Source: Rhodoferax sp. BAB1
Lineage (GTDB): Bacteria > Pseudomonadota > Gammaproteobacteria > Burkholderiales > Burkholderiaceae_C
Reading direction: 5' to 3'
NCBI RefSeq assembly: GCF_013334205.1
Contig: NZ_CP054424.1
Span: 888,001-952,000 of the forward strand
Length of the DNA: 64,000 bases
A program made the position numbers and the translations under genes. The notes under the pieces were generated by a model that was not told the DNA's origin, made no database searches, and worked only from the letters and a program-made list of their open reading frames with translations. Below, in pieces: positions 25,491 to 33,165 of this stretch; the first letter of the stretch is position 1, and each line of letters opens with the position of its first letter.

Positions 25491-26597
25491 TCAGTCGCGG
25501 TTCTGCCACTTCAGCGTGGCGACCGAGCCGGCGACGATGCCGCCCAGCGCCAGCAGCGAGCCCAGCGCCAGGGTCGAGATGCCGGTGAGGCCCTGGCCCA
25601 CGGTGCAGCCCATGGCGGTGACGCCGCCAAAACCCATGAGCGTGGCGCCGATGATCTGGTTGCGCAGGTCGGCGATGGAGGCGAAACCTTCGAGCCGGAA
25701 GGTCTTGCTGTACAGGGCCCAGGCCAGCGAGCCCAGCACCACGCCCAGCGCGGTGGCGATGCCGAAGGTCACGCGCAGGGACTTGTCGGTCCACAGCATC
25801 ATGAGCTCCAGCGAGTAGGCGGTGGGCGCCACGAAGCTGAAGGATTCGATGGTGCGGGTGTTGGTGCCGAAGTAGGTCATCTCCAGCGTGTCCGGGTTTT
25901 CGCCGTAGCCGATGTGGCCGCTCAGGTACCAGCCCAGCACGATGATCGCGCCCAGCACCACGGCGCCCAGCACCTGGGCCAGGTTGCCGCGGAAGCGCTT
26001 GTCCTTGAAGACGAAACCCAGCAGCGCCAGCGTGACGATGCCGGCGACGACGAGGAGGGCGGTCTTTGCCGGCAGGCCGGAGGCGCCGGCCAGCAGATCG
26101 GGCAGGCTCTGGGTCTTGACGCCAAAGCGCGTGAGGTCGATGGACACCGGGTCCAGCAGGCTGGCGCGCCACTGGGCGAACAGGCCCTTGAGTGTCATGT
26201 AGGCCGAGATGGCCAGGAAGGTCAGCACCACGAAGGAGCGGATGCTGCCGCCGCCCACACGCAGCAGGTTCTTGTTGGCGCAGCCGCCGGCCAGGGTCAT
26301 GCCCACGCCGAACAGTGCGCCGCCCACCAGCAGGGACAGCCAGGGCAGGGTCGGGCGCTGGTAGACGCTCCTGGCCACGTCGATCTGGCCGAAGTACTGC
26401 AGCAGGCCGGTGCCGGCGATGGCCACGGTTATGGCCAGCAGCCACATGCGCATGCGACCCCAGTGCTCCATGTTGACGACGTCGGAGATCGCGCCCATGG
26501 TGCAGAAGTTGGTCTTGCTGGCGACAAAGCCGAAAACCAGGGCCAGGGCAAAGCCGCCCCAGACGACCCAGGCGGCCAGATTGACGGTGTTTTCCAT
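25491..26597 (-). CDS. YeeE/YedE family sulfur-compound transporter
   Basis: This 368-residue inner-membrane protein has about ten helices. YeeE (TsuA) proteins take up thiosulfate through a path of conserved cysteines. Three such motifs are visible: TNFCTMG (about 29-35), GGCANKN (about 98-104) and MGCTVGQG (about 324-331). It is the last gene of a tusA-dsrE-DUF302-yeeE minus-strand unit, where the neighbouring TusA would accept the imported sulfur. The exact substrate is inferred from the family. Confidence 0.88.
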   Translation of the reverse strand: MENTVNLAAWVVWGGFALALVFGFVASKTNFCTMGAISDVVNMEHWGRMRMWLLAITVAIAGTGLLQYFGQIDVARSVYQRPTLPWLSLLVGGALFGVGMTLAGGCANKNLLRVGGGSIRSFVVLTFLAISAYMTLKGLFAQWRASLLDPVSIDLTRFGVKTQSLPDLLAGASGLPAKTALLVVAGIVTLALLGFVFKDKRFRGNLAQVLGAVVLGAIIVLGWYLSGHIGYGENPDTLEMTYFGTNTRTIESFSFVAPTAYSLELMMLWTDKSLRVTFGIATALGVVLGSLAWALYSKTFRLEGFASIADLRNQIIGATLMGFGGVTAMGCTVGQGLTGISTLALGSLLALGGIVAGSVATLKWQNRD

Positions 26598-26640
26598 TCG
26601 ATAGTCTCCGTGGTGATGTTGTTGTCGGTGCGCGTGTCGT

Positions 26641-27522
26641 TCAGGGCTTGGCCGCCACCTTGCTCATGGTGTCATGGATCACGTGCGGTGCATTGAAGAT
26701 GCCCATGAACTGGCCCATGCCGAGCCCGGGCCAGGCCAGGGCGATGCGAAAGCGCGCGTACAGGGCGTAGACCGTGTTGTCGACGATGAAGATCTCGTAG
26801 GGCAGGGCAGCCACGTGGGCGCTGCCTTCGATCTTGTTGACCCACCAGCCCTCGCCGCTCTCGGTGTCGTTCATGGCCACGCCGAAAACGGCGACCTTGC
26901 GCTCGGGCAGCACGACCTCGTAGACCCGGGCCGTCTGGGCCGTGCCCTTGGCCAGGTTGGCGCGCACGCTGGCCAGGGCTTCGTCGAAACTGGCGTGCTG
27001 GACCAGCTCGCTGTTGGAGTCGAAGCGCTCCATGCCGAACATGTAGCGGTAGCTGGCCAGGTCGTCGGCCTCGACGTTGCCGCCAAAGGGCGCGCCTTCG
27101 CCCAGCGCCTGCGTCAGCCGGGCCTGGCTGGCCTTGACGGCGGCTTCCACCTGGCCGTATTTCCTGCGCACGAAGGCGCGGTGCCAGTACTCGGGGTTCA
27201 TGTAGGAGACGCTGCCGTCGGCCTGCACGCCCACGCGCAAGGCGGCGGCGCTGATGGCCGAGCCGCCCACCTTGCCGATGGCATCCAGGATGCCGGGGTC
27301 GGTGACGATGATGGTGGCATTGGTGGGGATGCCCTTGGGCATATGCCGGCCGATGACCGTGAAGCCGGCGGCCTGCAGCTTCTGCTCGACGGCGGCCACC
27401 TGCGCCGGCAGCTCGGCGGCGGGCAGCTTGGCGCCGCGCACATAAGGGGCCAGCGCCAGGCAGGCCGGAGCGCCGGCGAGGAGGACGAGACTCAGGAAAA
27501 AACGCTTCATGAGAGGTTTCAT
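26641..27522 (-). CDS. Exported DUF302 domain protein
   Basis: This 293-residue protein has an N-terminal signal peptide (about 1-25). The C-terminal half (about 155-270) fits the DUF302 fold, with a SNSELVQHASFDEALASV-like entry region and the segment ALPYEIFIVDN. The N-terminal half (about 40-140) looks like a related second domain. DUF302 genes recur beside sulfur-oxidation and sulfane-sulfur genes; the biochemical role is unknown. AAGGGA before ATG 27522 supports this start over the internal ATG four codons later. Confidence 0.72.
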   Translation of the reverse strand: MKPLMKRFFLSLVLLAGAPACLALAPYVRGAKLPAAELPAQVAAVEQKLQAAGFTVIGRHMPKGIPTNATIIVTDPGILDAIGKVGGSAISAAALRVGVQADGSVSYMNPEYWHRAFVRRKYGQVEAAVKASQARLTQALGEGAPFGGNVEADDLASYRYMFGMERFDSNSELVQHASFDEALASVRANLAKGTAQTARVYEVVLPERKVAVFGVAMNDTESGEGWWVNKIEGSAHVAALPYEIFIVDNTVYALYARFRIALAWPGLGMGQFMGIFNAPHVIHDTMSKVAAKP

Positions 27523-27636
27523 GACGATCCCTTGTTCAGTTCGACCGCGAGAGCGCGGAGCCGGCCGGCCGCGTACCGGTGGCGGCGTGCCGCCAGCAAA
27601 CGGCCGGCGCCTGCGGGCGCACCGGCCGTGGCAGCG

Positions 27637-28104
27637 TCAGATGAAGAGGCAGACGTCCGACTCGCCGGCGAACTTCATGAAGGTTGCGGCACCGCCGTAC
27701 TCGATGGTGTCGATGAAGTCGCTCTTGGAGAACTCGAACAGGTCCACCGTCATCTGGCAGGCGACGAACTTGACGTCGGCCTCCAGGCAGAGGTCGCGCA
27801 ACTCTTCCAGCGAGGCCACGCCCTTGGACTTCATCTTCTGCTTCATCATCATGGTGGCCATGGACTCCATGCCCGGCAGCATCTGCACCATGACAGGCAT
27901 GGGGATGGGCATGGGCATCGCCGGGTTGCCCAGCGGGCTGATCTTGACGTCGCTCAGGTCCTTGCGCAGCAGCTGCAGGCCGTAGAAGGTGAAGAAGATC
28001 TGCACGTCCCAGCCCAGCGCCGCGGCAGTGGAGCCCAGGATGAAGGGCGGGTAGGCCATGTCCAGCGTGCCCTTGGTGGCGATCAGCGCCATTTTCTTTG
28101 CCAT
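27637..28104 (-). CDS. DsrE-family sulfurtransferase-like protein (DsrE2 type)
   Basis: This 155-residue protein belongs to the DsrE/F/H-like superfamily. Members related to DsrE2 sit next to tusA and pass sulfane sulfur to it. The opening KKMALIATKGTLDMAYPPFI, the hydrophobic Met/Pro-rich middle (about 62-90) and the Cys in KFVACQMTVDLF (about 113-124) are typical of this branch. It lies between tusA and the DUF302 gene. It is probably membrane-associated through the central segment. Confidence 0.8.
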   Translation of the reverse strand: MAKKMALIATKGTLDMAYPPFILGSTAAALGWDVQIFFTFYGLQLLRKDLSDVKISPLGNPAMPMPIPMPVMVQMLPGMESMATMMMKQKMKSKGVASLEELRDLCLEADVKFVACQMTVDLFEFSKSDFIDTIEYGGAATFMKFAGESDVCLFI

Positions 28105-28148
28105 AGTCTCGTCTCCTCTTGATGTTCTGTCTCGGTCCGGTGCGGGGC

Positions 28149-28376
28149 TCAGGCCTTCTTGAGGAAAAAGACGTACTTGCCGCCTTCCTCACCCTGCTCC
28201 AGCAGGGCATTGCCGGTCTGCTCGGCAAAGGCTGCCATGTCGCAGACGGAGCCGGGGTCGGTGGCCATGACCTTGAGGACGGTGCCGGAGGCCATGTCGG
28301 CCAGTGCTTTTTTGGTCTTGACGATGGGCAGCGGGCAGGCCAGGCCGGAAGCGTCGTATTCCTTGTCGAAGTTCAT
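28149..28376 (-). CDS. tusA: TusA sulfur carrier protein
   Basis: This 75-residue TusA-like protein has the hallmark CPLP motif (Cys14) that carries persulfide sulfur, followed by the conserved helix and the D-P-G-S-x-x-D-M-A-A-F stretch. In sulfur oxidisers TusA relays sulfur from import or rhodanese steps to DsrEFH and DsrC. ATG 28376 was chosen over an upstream in-frame ATG because GGAG lies before it and the extension is not family-like. It is first in its operon, which has a promoter element at 28484-28530. Confidence 0.9.
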   Translation of the reverse strand: MNFDKEYDASGLACPLPIVKTKKALADMASGTVLKVMATDPGSVCDMAAFAEQTGNALLEQGEEGGKYVFFLKKA

Positions 28377-28483
28377 CCTTGTCTCCATTCGCTGCCGTTG
28401 CAGCATCGTTTGTCGGGTCTCGCCGGCATGCCACTCCCGCAGGGTGGCTGCCTGTAACCATTCTTGGGGGTACCCCCTGCGGC

Positions 28484-28530
28484 GTCTATTACCGCAACGG
28501 GTGGGGGGGTGTAATCCATGTGGGTAATAG
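28484..28530 (-). promoter_or_regulatory. Sulfur-regulon-type promoter of tusA
   Basis: Read on the minus strand, an imperfect ACCC-N4-GGAT repeat is followed 22 nt later by TAATAG, within CACCCGT-N2-CGG-TAATAGAC. On the plus strand this appears as GTCTATTACCG...ACGGGTG (28484-28503). The soeA promoter has 18 of 20 bases of this core at nearly the same spacing, and the 53932 operon shares it too. The proposed start site is about 100 bases before tusA. Confidence 0.65.
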
Positions 28531-28578
28531 GGTTAGCGCGCAGCGATCTGCCGGGCGCCGCAGCGGGGCGGCGGATGC

Positions 28579-28603
28579 AAAAAAGGCCCGCATCGCGGGC
28601 CTT
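28579..28603 (-). terminator. Intrinsic terminator of the soe operon
   Basis: On the minus strand, AAGGCCCGC and GCGGGCCTT form a 9-bp stem with a 3-base loop directly followed by a run of T. It lies 24 bp after the AhpD-Rieske stop and separates that operon from tusA. Confidence 0.88.
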
Positions 28604-28626
28604 GGGGCAGGGATGTGGGCCGTGAC

Positions 28627-29256
28627 TTACCAGCGCGCCATGAGGCGGCCCTTGAGCACCTTGGACTCGATGCGGGTGAGGGGGGTGTTGCCCTTCTTGA
28701 TGCAGTCGCCGCTCTTCACGTCGAAGGCCCAGCCATGCTTGGGGCAGGTCAGGGTGCTGCCCTTGAGCGCCAGATGGGGGATGTCGGTGCTCTGGTGCGG
28801 GCAGCGGCTGTCGTAGACCTGGTAGCTCTTTTTCTCGCGGTAGATGAAGAGGCCGCGGCCCTCGCACTCCAGGCGCGCCACCTCGCCATCGGGCACGTCG
28901 GCGGCGGCCATGACATCGCGCCACTTCGGCGGCTCGCCGCGCAGGGCTTCGGGCTCGAAGCCCGGGATGTTCATGTCCAGGATGATGTCGGTGGCCCAGA
29001 CGATCTTGGCCAGGCCCAGCGCGGGGAAGGCCATCAGCAGGGCGTCCAGCACCTCCATGGGGGAGCAGCCTTCGCGCAGCGCGCGGCTGAGGTACTGGCG
29101 AAAGCCGCGCTCGGTCTGCGCGTGCACCTTGGTGATGACGGAGATCAGGTTGCGCGTCTTGGGGTCCAGGTGCTTGCCGGTTTCCTTGAGGAACTTGAAG
29201 TAGTGCCCCATGGTTTCGGGCCGGGCCTGGACCAGGTAGTTCAACGCGTCGCTCAT
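28627..29256 (-). CDS. AhpD-like/Rieske [2Fe-2S] fusion protein
   Basis: This 209-residue protein joins an N-terminal carboxymuconolactone decarboxylase/AhpD-like helical domain (about 1-90, with GCSPMEVLDAL) to a C-terminal Rieske domain (about 105-205) with both cluster motifs, CPHQST (about 155-160) and CPKHGW (about 174-179). There is no signal peptide, so it is cytosolic. The AhpD part lacks the usual catalytic CxxC. It is the last gene of the soe operon. An electron-transfer or redox role in sulfite oxidation is plausible but not shown. Confidence 0.78.
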   Translation of the reverse strand: MSDALNYLVQARPETMGHYFKFLKETGKHLDPKTRNLISVITKVHAQTERGFRQYLSRALREGCSPMEVLDALLMAFPALGLAKIVWATDIILDMNIPGFEPEALRGEPPKWRDVMAAADVPDGEVARLECEGRGLFIYREKKSYQVYDSRCPHQSTDIPHLALKGSTLTCPKHGWAFDVKSGDCIKKGNTPLTRIESKVLKGRLMARW

Positions 29257-29276
29257 CTGGGTCTTCTCCTTGTTGT

Positions 29277-30098
29277 CTACGGAGTATGCGCCACCAGCAC
29301 CGGGTGTTCGGACAGGCCGATCACCTTCTGCGCCACGCCGCCCACCACGGCGCGCGCCAGCGGCACCTCGCCGCGGCTGCCCATGACGATCAGGTCGGCG
29401 CCGCTGTCGCGGCCGGCCTGCAGGATCTGTTCGTAGGGCTTGCCGGCCAGCACCTGGCCCTGGGCCGTGAGGCCGCGCTGCTGCAGCCCTTGCACGCTGT
29501 CCTGCACGAAGGCCCGGGCTTCGGCCTGGCGTGAAGGTTCGGCCACGCAGACCACGGTGATCGGCAGCTGGCATTCGTCCGCGACGGCACCCGCCAGGGC
29601 GACCAGCCGCTGGCCCTGGGTGCCGGGCTCGGCGGCCACCAGCACGCGCTGGCGCCACATGGCGGCGCCGCGCGGCACGATCAGCACGCTGCAGGGGGCG
29701 TGCGCCACCACGCGCGACACCATCTCGCCCAGCAGCAGGTTGGCGAGGAAACCGCGCTTGCCGCGGCGGCGGATCACGATCAGGTCGCTGCCGCGCACGC
29801 GTGCCTCGTCGACGATCTCTTCGTGCGGCTCGGGGCCGCGGCGCGCCTGCAGGGCCAGCGACACGCCCTGGGCCTGGGCCAGCTCGTGCAGTTCGGCGAT
29901 GCGCGTGGCGGCCTGCTGGTCGGCCCGCGTGGCCAGCGCGGGTGCCGCGGCCTCGAACTCGGGGTTGCTGACGATGGGCAGCACGCCGGCCAGGGGCAGC
30001 TGGCAGCGGCGCGCCAGGGCCATGGCCAGGGCTTCGGCGCCGCTGTCGAATTCGCTGTGCTCGGTGGCCAGCAGCAGGTGTTGGAAGACGTTGGCCAT
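29277..30098 (-). CDS. Tandem-domain universal stress protein
   Basis: This 273-residue protein has two UspA domains (about 1-140 and 145-273). The second has an intact ATP-binding motif with G-S-R-G-E-V-P-L-A-R near 245-255; the first is degenerate around RRRGKRGFLANLLLGE. Such proteins bind nucleotides and modulate stress or energy responses in the cytosol. It lies between the DUF1634 gene and the AhpD-Rieske gene on the same strand, so it is probably made with the sulfite-oxidation genes. Confidence 0.85.
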   Translation of the reverse strand: MANVFQHLLLATEHSEFDSGAEALAMALARRCQLPLAGVLPIVSNPEFEAAAPALATRADQQAATRIAELHELAQAQGVSLALQARRGPEPHEEIVDEARVRGSDLIVIRRRGKRGFLANLLLGEMVSRVVAHAPCSVLIVPRGAAMWRQRVLVAAEPGTQGQRLVALAGAVADECQLPITVVCVAEPSRQAEARAFVQDSVQGLQQRGLTAQGQVLAGKPYEQILQAGRDSGADLIVMGSRGEVPLARAVVGGVAQKVIGLSEHPVLVAHTP

Positions 30099-30121
30099 GC
30101 GATGTACGTCGTGGATCAGTG

Positions 30122-30535
30122 TCAGTGCCCGGCGCTGAGCCAGCCGGAGGCGGCCAGCAGGAGCACCAGGATTTCAAGTCCACAGATGATGGCATAGGCC
30201 CGCGCACCCTGCCGGCGGAACAGGGCCAGCACCGCCAGCAGCGGCGGGATCGAGCAGCTGGCCAGCACGGCAATGCCGACCAGGTTGCTGAAATCGCCCC
30301 GGGCGGCCAGCGCCAGCCAGCCCCAGCCCTGCGGCGACTGCGTGCGCCGCAGGTACTCGTCCACCGGCTGGTTCCACAACTGCGGCAATTGTTCCAGCGG
30401 CACGTGGGGCGCGAGCAGCCCGCCCACGTAGGCAATGAAGCTGAGGAAGAGCAGGGCCAGCCCTGCGCGTGTGCCCCACTCCAGCAGAGTGGCGTAGCGG
30501 ACGGCCTCTTCGGGCAGGGTGTCCTTCACATCCAT
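30122..30535 (-). CDS. DUF1634-like membrane protein
   Basis: This 137-residue protein has three hydrophobic segments (about 25-45, 85-103 and 112-132). Small DUF1634 proteins typically follow sulfite-exporter TauE/SafE genes and may act as their partner subunit. Here the start overlaps the end of the TauE gene by ten bases, which supports co-translation. It has no catalytic motif. Confidence 0.7.
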   Translation of the reverse strand: MDVKDTLPEEAVRYATLLEWGTRAGLALLFLSFIAYVGGLLAPHVPLEQLPQLWNQPVDEYLRRTQSPQGWGWLALAARGDFSNLVGIAVLASCSIPPLLAVLALFRRQGARAYAIICGLEILVLLLAASGWLSAGH

Positions 30536-31476
30536 ATGCCGGCTCCCTTGAGGAAGGCGCGGATGCCCGCGAACAGCAGCAGGCTGATCACCATCTTGCG
30601 GATGACCGAGCCCTTGAGCACGTGCAGCAGCCGCGCGCCGATGCGTGCGCCCAGCATCATGCCGACCACCGAGGGCACGGCGATGATGGCCAGCACGGCG
30701 CCGCGGTTGATGTAGACCCAGGCCGCGGCCGAGTCCACCAGCGACAGCACCAGCCCGGAGGTGCCGGCCGAGACCTTGAGCGGCACGCCCATGAGCAGGT
30801 TGAGCGCCGGCACGTTGGCCCAGCCCGCACCGATGCCGAACACCCCGGCCAGCATGCCGATGCCGGTGAAGACGAACAGGCCCAGCGGCGTGCGGTGCAC
30901 CTGCCAGTCGATGCGCCGGCCGGTGGCGCCATCGGTGAAGACGCCGTGGATGCCCAGCGCGGTGGACAGCGCATCGGGGCGCGCCACCTCCGGTACCTCG
31001 GACTTGCCCGCGCTGAACATCAGCACCACGATGCCCAGCACGATCACGCCCAGCGCCATTTGCACGGTCGAGGCCGGCAGCGCCAGGCCGATCATGGCGC
31101 CCGCAATCGAACTGATGGAGGCCAGCAGCGCTAGCGGCAGCGCCAGGCGCAGGCTGGCCAGGTTGCCGCGCAGCAGCATGGGCCCGGCGGCCAGCGCGCT
31201 GGCCAGCGCGACCAGCAGGCCGGCACCGCGCACGAAGTCCAGGTGGAAGGGAAAGAAACCGCCGACGATGGGCACGAAGAGGATGCCGCCGCCGATGCCG
31301 GCGGGCACCGCGACGATGCCGATCAGGAAGCAGGTGACGAACAGCGCCAGCGGCCAGAACCACCAGGGCATGGTGGAGACGGCCTGCAGGGTCTCGGCCG
31401 CCTGGACCGGCAGCACCAGCAACAGCAGGGCGAGGGCGGTGAGCGAGCGGCGCAGCATGGGAAAAGTGGAACCCAT
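30526..31476 (-). CDS. TauE/SafE family sulfite or sulfonate exporter
   Basis: This 316-residue protein has a signal-like N-terminus and about eight further membrane helices. TauE/SafE permeases export sulfite, sulfoacetate or related anions. The two internal repeats of the family are seen as GIGGGILFVPIVGG (about 61-74) and GIGAGWANVPALNLLMG (about 220-236). It lies directly after soeC, so export of excess sulfite is the natural reading. A start at the second ATG (residue 7) is also possible. Confidence 0.87.
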   Translation of the reverse strand: MGSTFPMLRRSLTALALLLLVLPVQAAETLQAVSTMPWWFWPLALFVTCFLIGIVAVPAGIGGGILFVPIVGGFFPFHLDFVRGAGLLVALASALAAGPMLLRGNLASLRLALPLALLASISSIAGAMIGLALPASTVQMALGVIVLGIVVLMFSAGKSEVPEVARPDALSTALGIHGVFTDGATGRRIDWQVHRTPLGLFVFTGIGMLAGVFGIGAGWANVPALNLLMGVPLKVSAGTSGLVLSLVDSAAAWVYINRGAVLAIIAVPSVVGMMLGARIGARLLHVLKGSVIRKMVISLLLFAGIRAFLKGAGIWM

Positions 31477-31482
31477 GGCGCC

Positions 31483-32412
31483 TCAGGCGATGGTCTGGTA
31501 GTACAGGTTCTGCGGGTGGTTGGCCTGGGCGAAGAAGTACCAGCGCTCGGCCAGCAGGCCGAGGTACTGCAGGGCAAAGGCGGCGGCCAGATAGGGCAGC
31601 GAGTCGCCCTTGAGCCCGGCCACGAGGAACAGCAGGGGCAGCGGGAACACCAGCAAGAGGAAACTCCATTTCACGTTGCGCAGTATGGCAGCACTGCTGC
31701 CGTGGAAGAACTCGCGCGTGTTGAAGGAGCCGCCCATGAAGCCTTGCGACTTCTGCACGATCTTCGGGTGCTTGATGCCGATGGCGCTCTGGATCGTCGA
31801 CGTCGGTTTCAGGCGGGCATTGCGCAGCAGCGAGGCGCTGCGGCTGACGAAGCCGGCCAGCGTGAACAGGGAGGCGCCCAGCGCATACGCGCTGGCCAGC
31901 CCGGGCGACAGCACACCGGCCAGCAGGGTGGCCAGGGTGAAACCCGAGGCCAGGCCCAGCAGCGTGTAGTTGGCCACGGTCAGGGGGCTGGCCCATTCCT
32001 GCAGGAAGCGGATCGAGGCGTAGATCATGGCCGTGCAGACATACAGCGCCAGGCCGACCAGCGCCGTGCCCAGCCCGACCAGCGCGGCCGGGCCCTGGCC
32101 GAGGTAGTGGCTCAGGCCGTGCAGGAAGACGCCGCCCATGAAGGCCGGCAGGATGATGACCTCGCGCGAGAGCCAGGAAGTGCGCCACATGGTGGCGGTG
32201 CGCCAGGCGCGCTCGGGCCGGCCCAGGTGGAAGAAGGAAGCCAGCAGGCCCAGGCCGCAGAAGCCCAGCACCACGATGTCGCCGACGACGAGGAACCCAC
32301 GCAGCTCCGGGCTGGACGGCAGCATCATTTCGGTGGCGAACAGGGCCAGGAACAGGCCCTGGCCGGCGCCGATGAGCGTGGTGAGGAAGATGACGGAAAA
32401 AGCGGGCTTCAT
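31483..32412 (-). CDS. soeC: Sulfite dehydrogenase membrane anchor (DmsC/NrfD-like)
   Basis: This 309-residue protein has eight to nine membrane helices of the DmsC type. In SoeABC it anchors the cytoplasmic sulfite dehydrogenase and passes electrons to the quinone pool. Its ATG overlaps the soeB stop by four bases. The early HLGRPERAWRT motif (about 62-72) is characteristic of DmsC/NrfD proteins. Assignment to Soe rather than another DMSO-reductase-like enzyme rests on the sulfur-gene context. Confidence 0.83.
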   Translation of the reverse strand: MKPAFSVIFLTTLIGAGQGLFLALFATEMMLPSSPELRGFLVVGDIVVLGFCGLGLLASFFHLGRPERAWRTATMWRTSWLSREVIILPAFMGGVFLHGLSHYLGQGPAALVGLGTALVGLALYVCTAMIYASIRFLQEWASPLTVANYTLLGLASGFTLATLLAGVLSPGLASAYALGASLFTLAGFVSRSASLLRNARLKPTSTIQSAIGIKHPKIVQKSQGFMGGSFNTREFFHGSSAAILRNVKWSFLLLVFPLPLLFLVAGLKGDSLPYLAAAFALQYLGLLAERWYFFAQANHPQNLYYQTIA

Positions 32413-33137
32413 GTGGAGTGGTCCTCGCGGCCGGGCGTGCGGTGAGGGTGTTCGGGGTGCTGGCCGTCGATCTTGAGCGGGTTGTCCACGCGCTCCAGGT
32501 CTTCGGGGTGGATGCGGATCTCGGTCTTGCGCCGCGGCAGGTAGTGGTTGGCCGGGTTGGTGCCCCACTCGGGCATGAGCTGGTAGCCGGCGCGTTCCTG
32601 GATGGCGACCGAGACTTCGGAGGCCGGGTCGTGGATGTCGCCGAACAGGCGCGCGTTGGAGGGGCAGGCGATCACGCAGGAGGGCTTGCGCTGCGGCTCG
32701 GGGATGGCCTGGTCGTAGATGCGGTCCACGCACAGCGTGCACTTGCTCATGACCTTGCGCTCCTCGTCGAACTCGCGCGCGCCATAGGGGCAGGCCCAGG
32801 AGCAGTACTTGCAGCCTATGCACTTGTCGTAGTCCACCAGCACGATGCCGTCGCTCTCGCGCTTGTAGCTCGCACCCGTGGGGCAGACCGGCACGCAGGG
32901 CGGGTCTTCGCAGTGCAGGCAGCTCTTGGGGAAGTGCACGGTCTGCGTGTTCGGGTACTCGCCGACCTCGAAGGTCTGCACGCGGTTGAAGAAGGTGCCG
33001 TTGGGCTCGGACGCGTAGGGGTTGAGGTCGGCCAGCGCGCCGGCGGTGCCCGAGGTGTTCCACTGCTTGCAGCTGGTCACGCAGGCGTGGCAGCCGACAC
33101 AGACGTTGAGGTCGATGACCAACGCGAGCTGTGTCAT
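32409..33137 (-). CDS. soeB: Sulfite dehydrogenase iron-sulfur subunit
   Basis: This 242-residue protein has four ferredoxin-type motifs: CVGCHACVTSCKQW (about 12-25), CLHCEDPPCVPVCPTG, CIGCKYCSWACPYG and CTLC...CVIACPS. It is a DmsB-like subunit carrying four [4Fe-4S] clusters from SoeA to SoeC. There is no signal peptide, consistent with a cytoplasmic enzyme. ATG 33137 was chosen at the family-typical start. The gene lies 28 bp after soeA. Confidence 0.88.
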   Translation of the reverse strand: MTQLALVIDLNVCVGCHACVTSCKQWNTSGTAGALADLNPYASEPNGTFFNRVQTFEVGEYPNTQTVHFPKSCLHCEDPPCVPVCPTGASYKRESDGIVLVDYDKCIGCKYCSWACPYGAREFDEERKVMSKCTLCVDRIYDQAIPEPQRKPSCVIACPSNARLFGDIHDPASEVSVAIQERAGYQLMPEWGTNPANHYLPRRKTEIRIHPEDLERVDNPLKIDGQHPEHPHRTPGREDHST

Positions 33138-33165
33138 AGCGAGCGCTCCTGTTTTTCGAGTTGTG

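Noticed and set aside
28627..30435. Single reading frame that appears to fuse the AhpD-Rieske gene with upstream sequence
   Set aside because: The extension runs out of frame through the universal stress protein gene; the proper ATG is at 29256.
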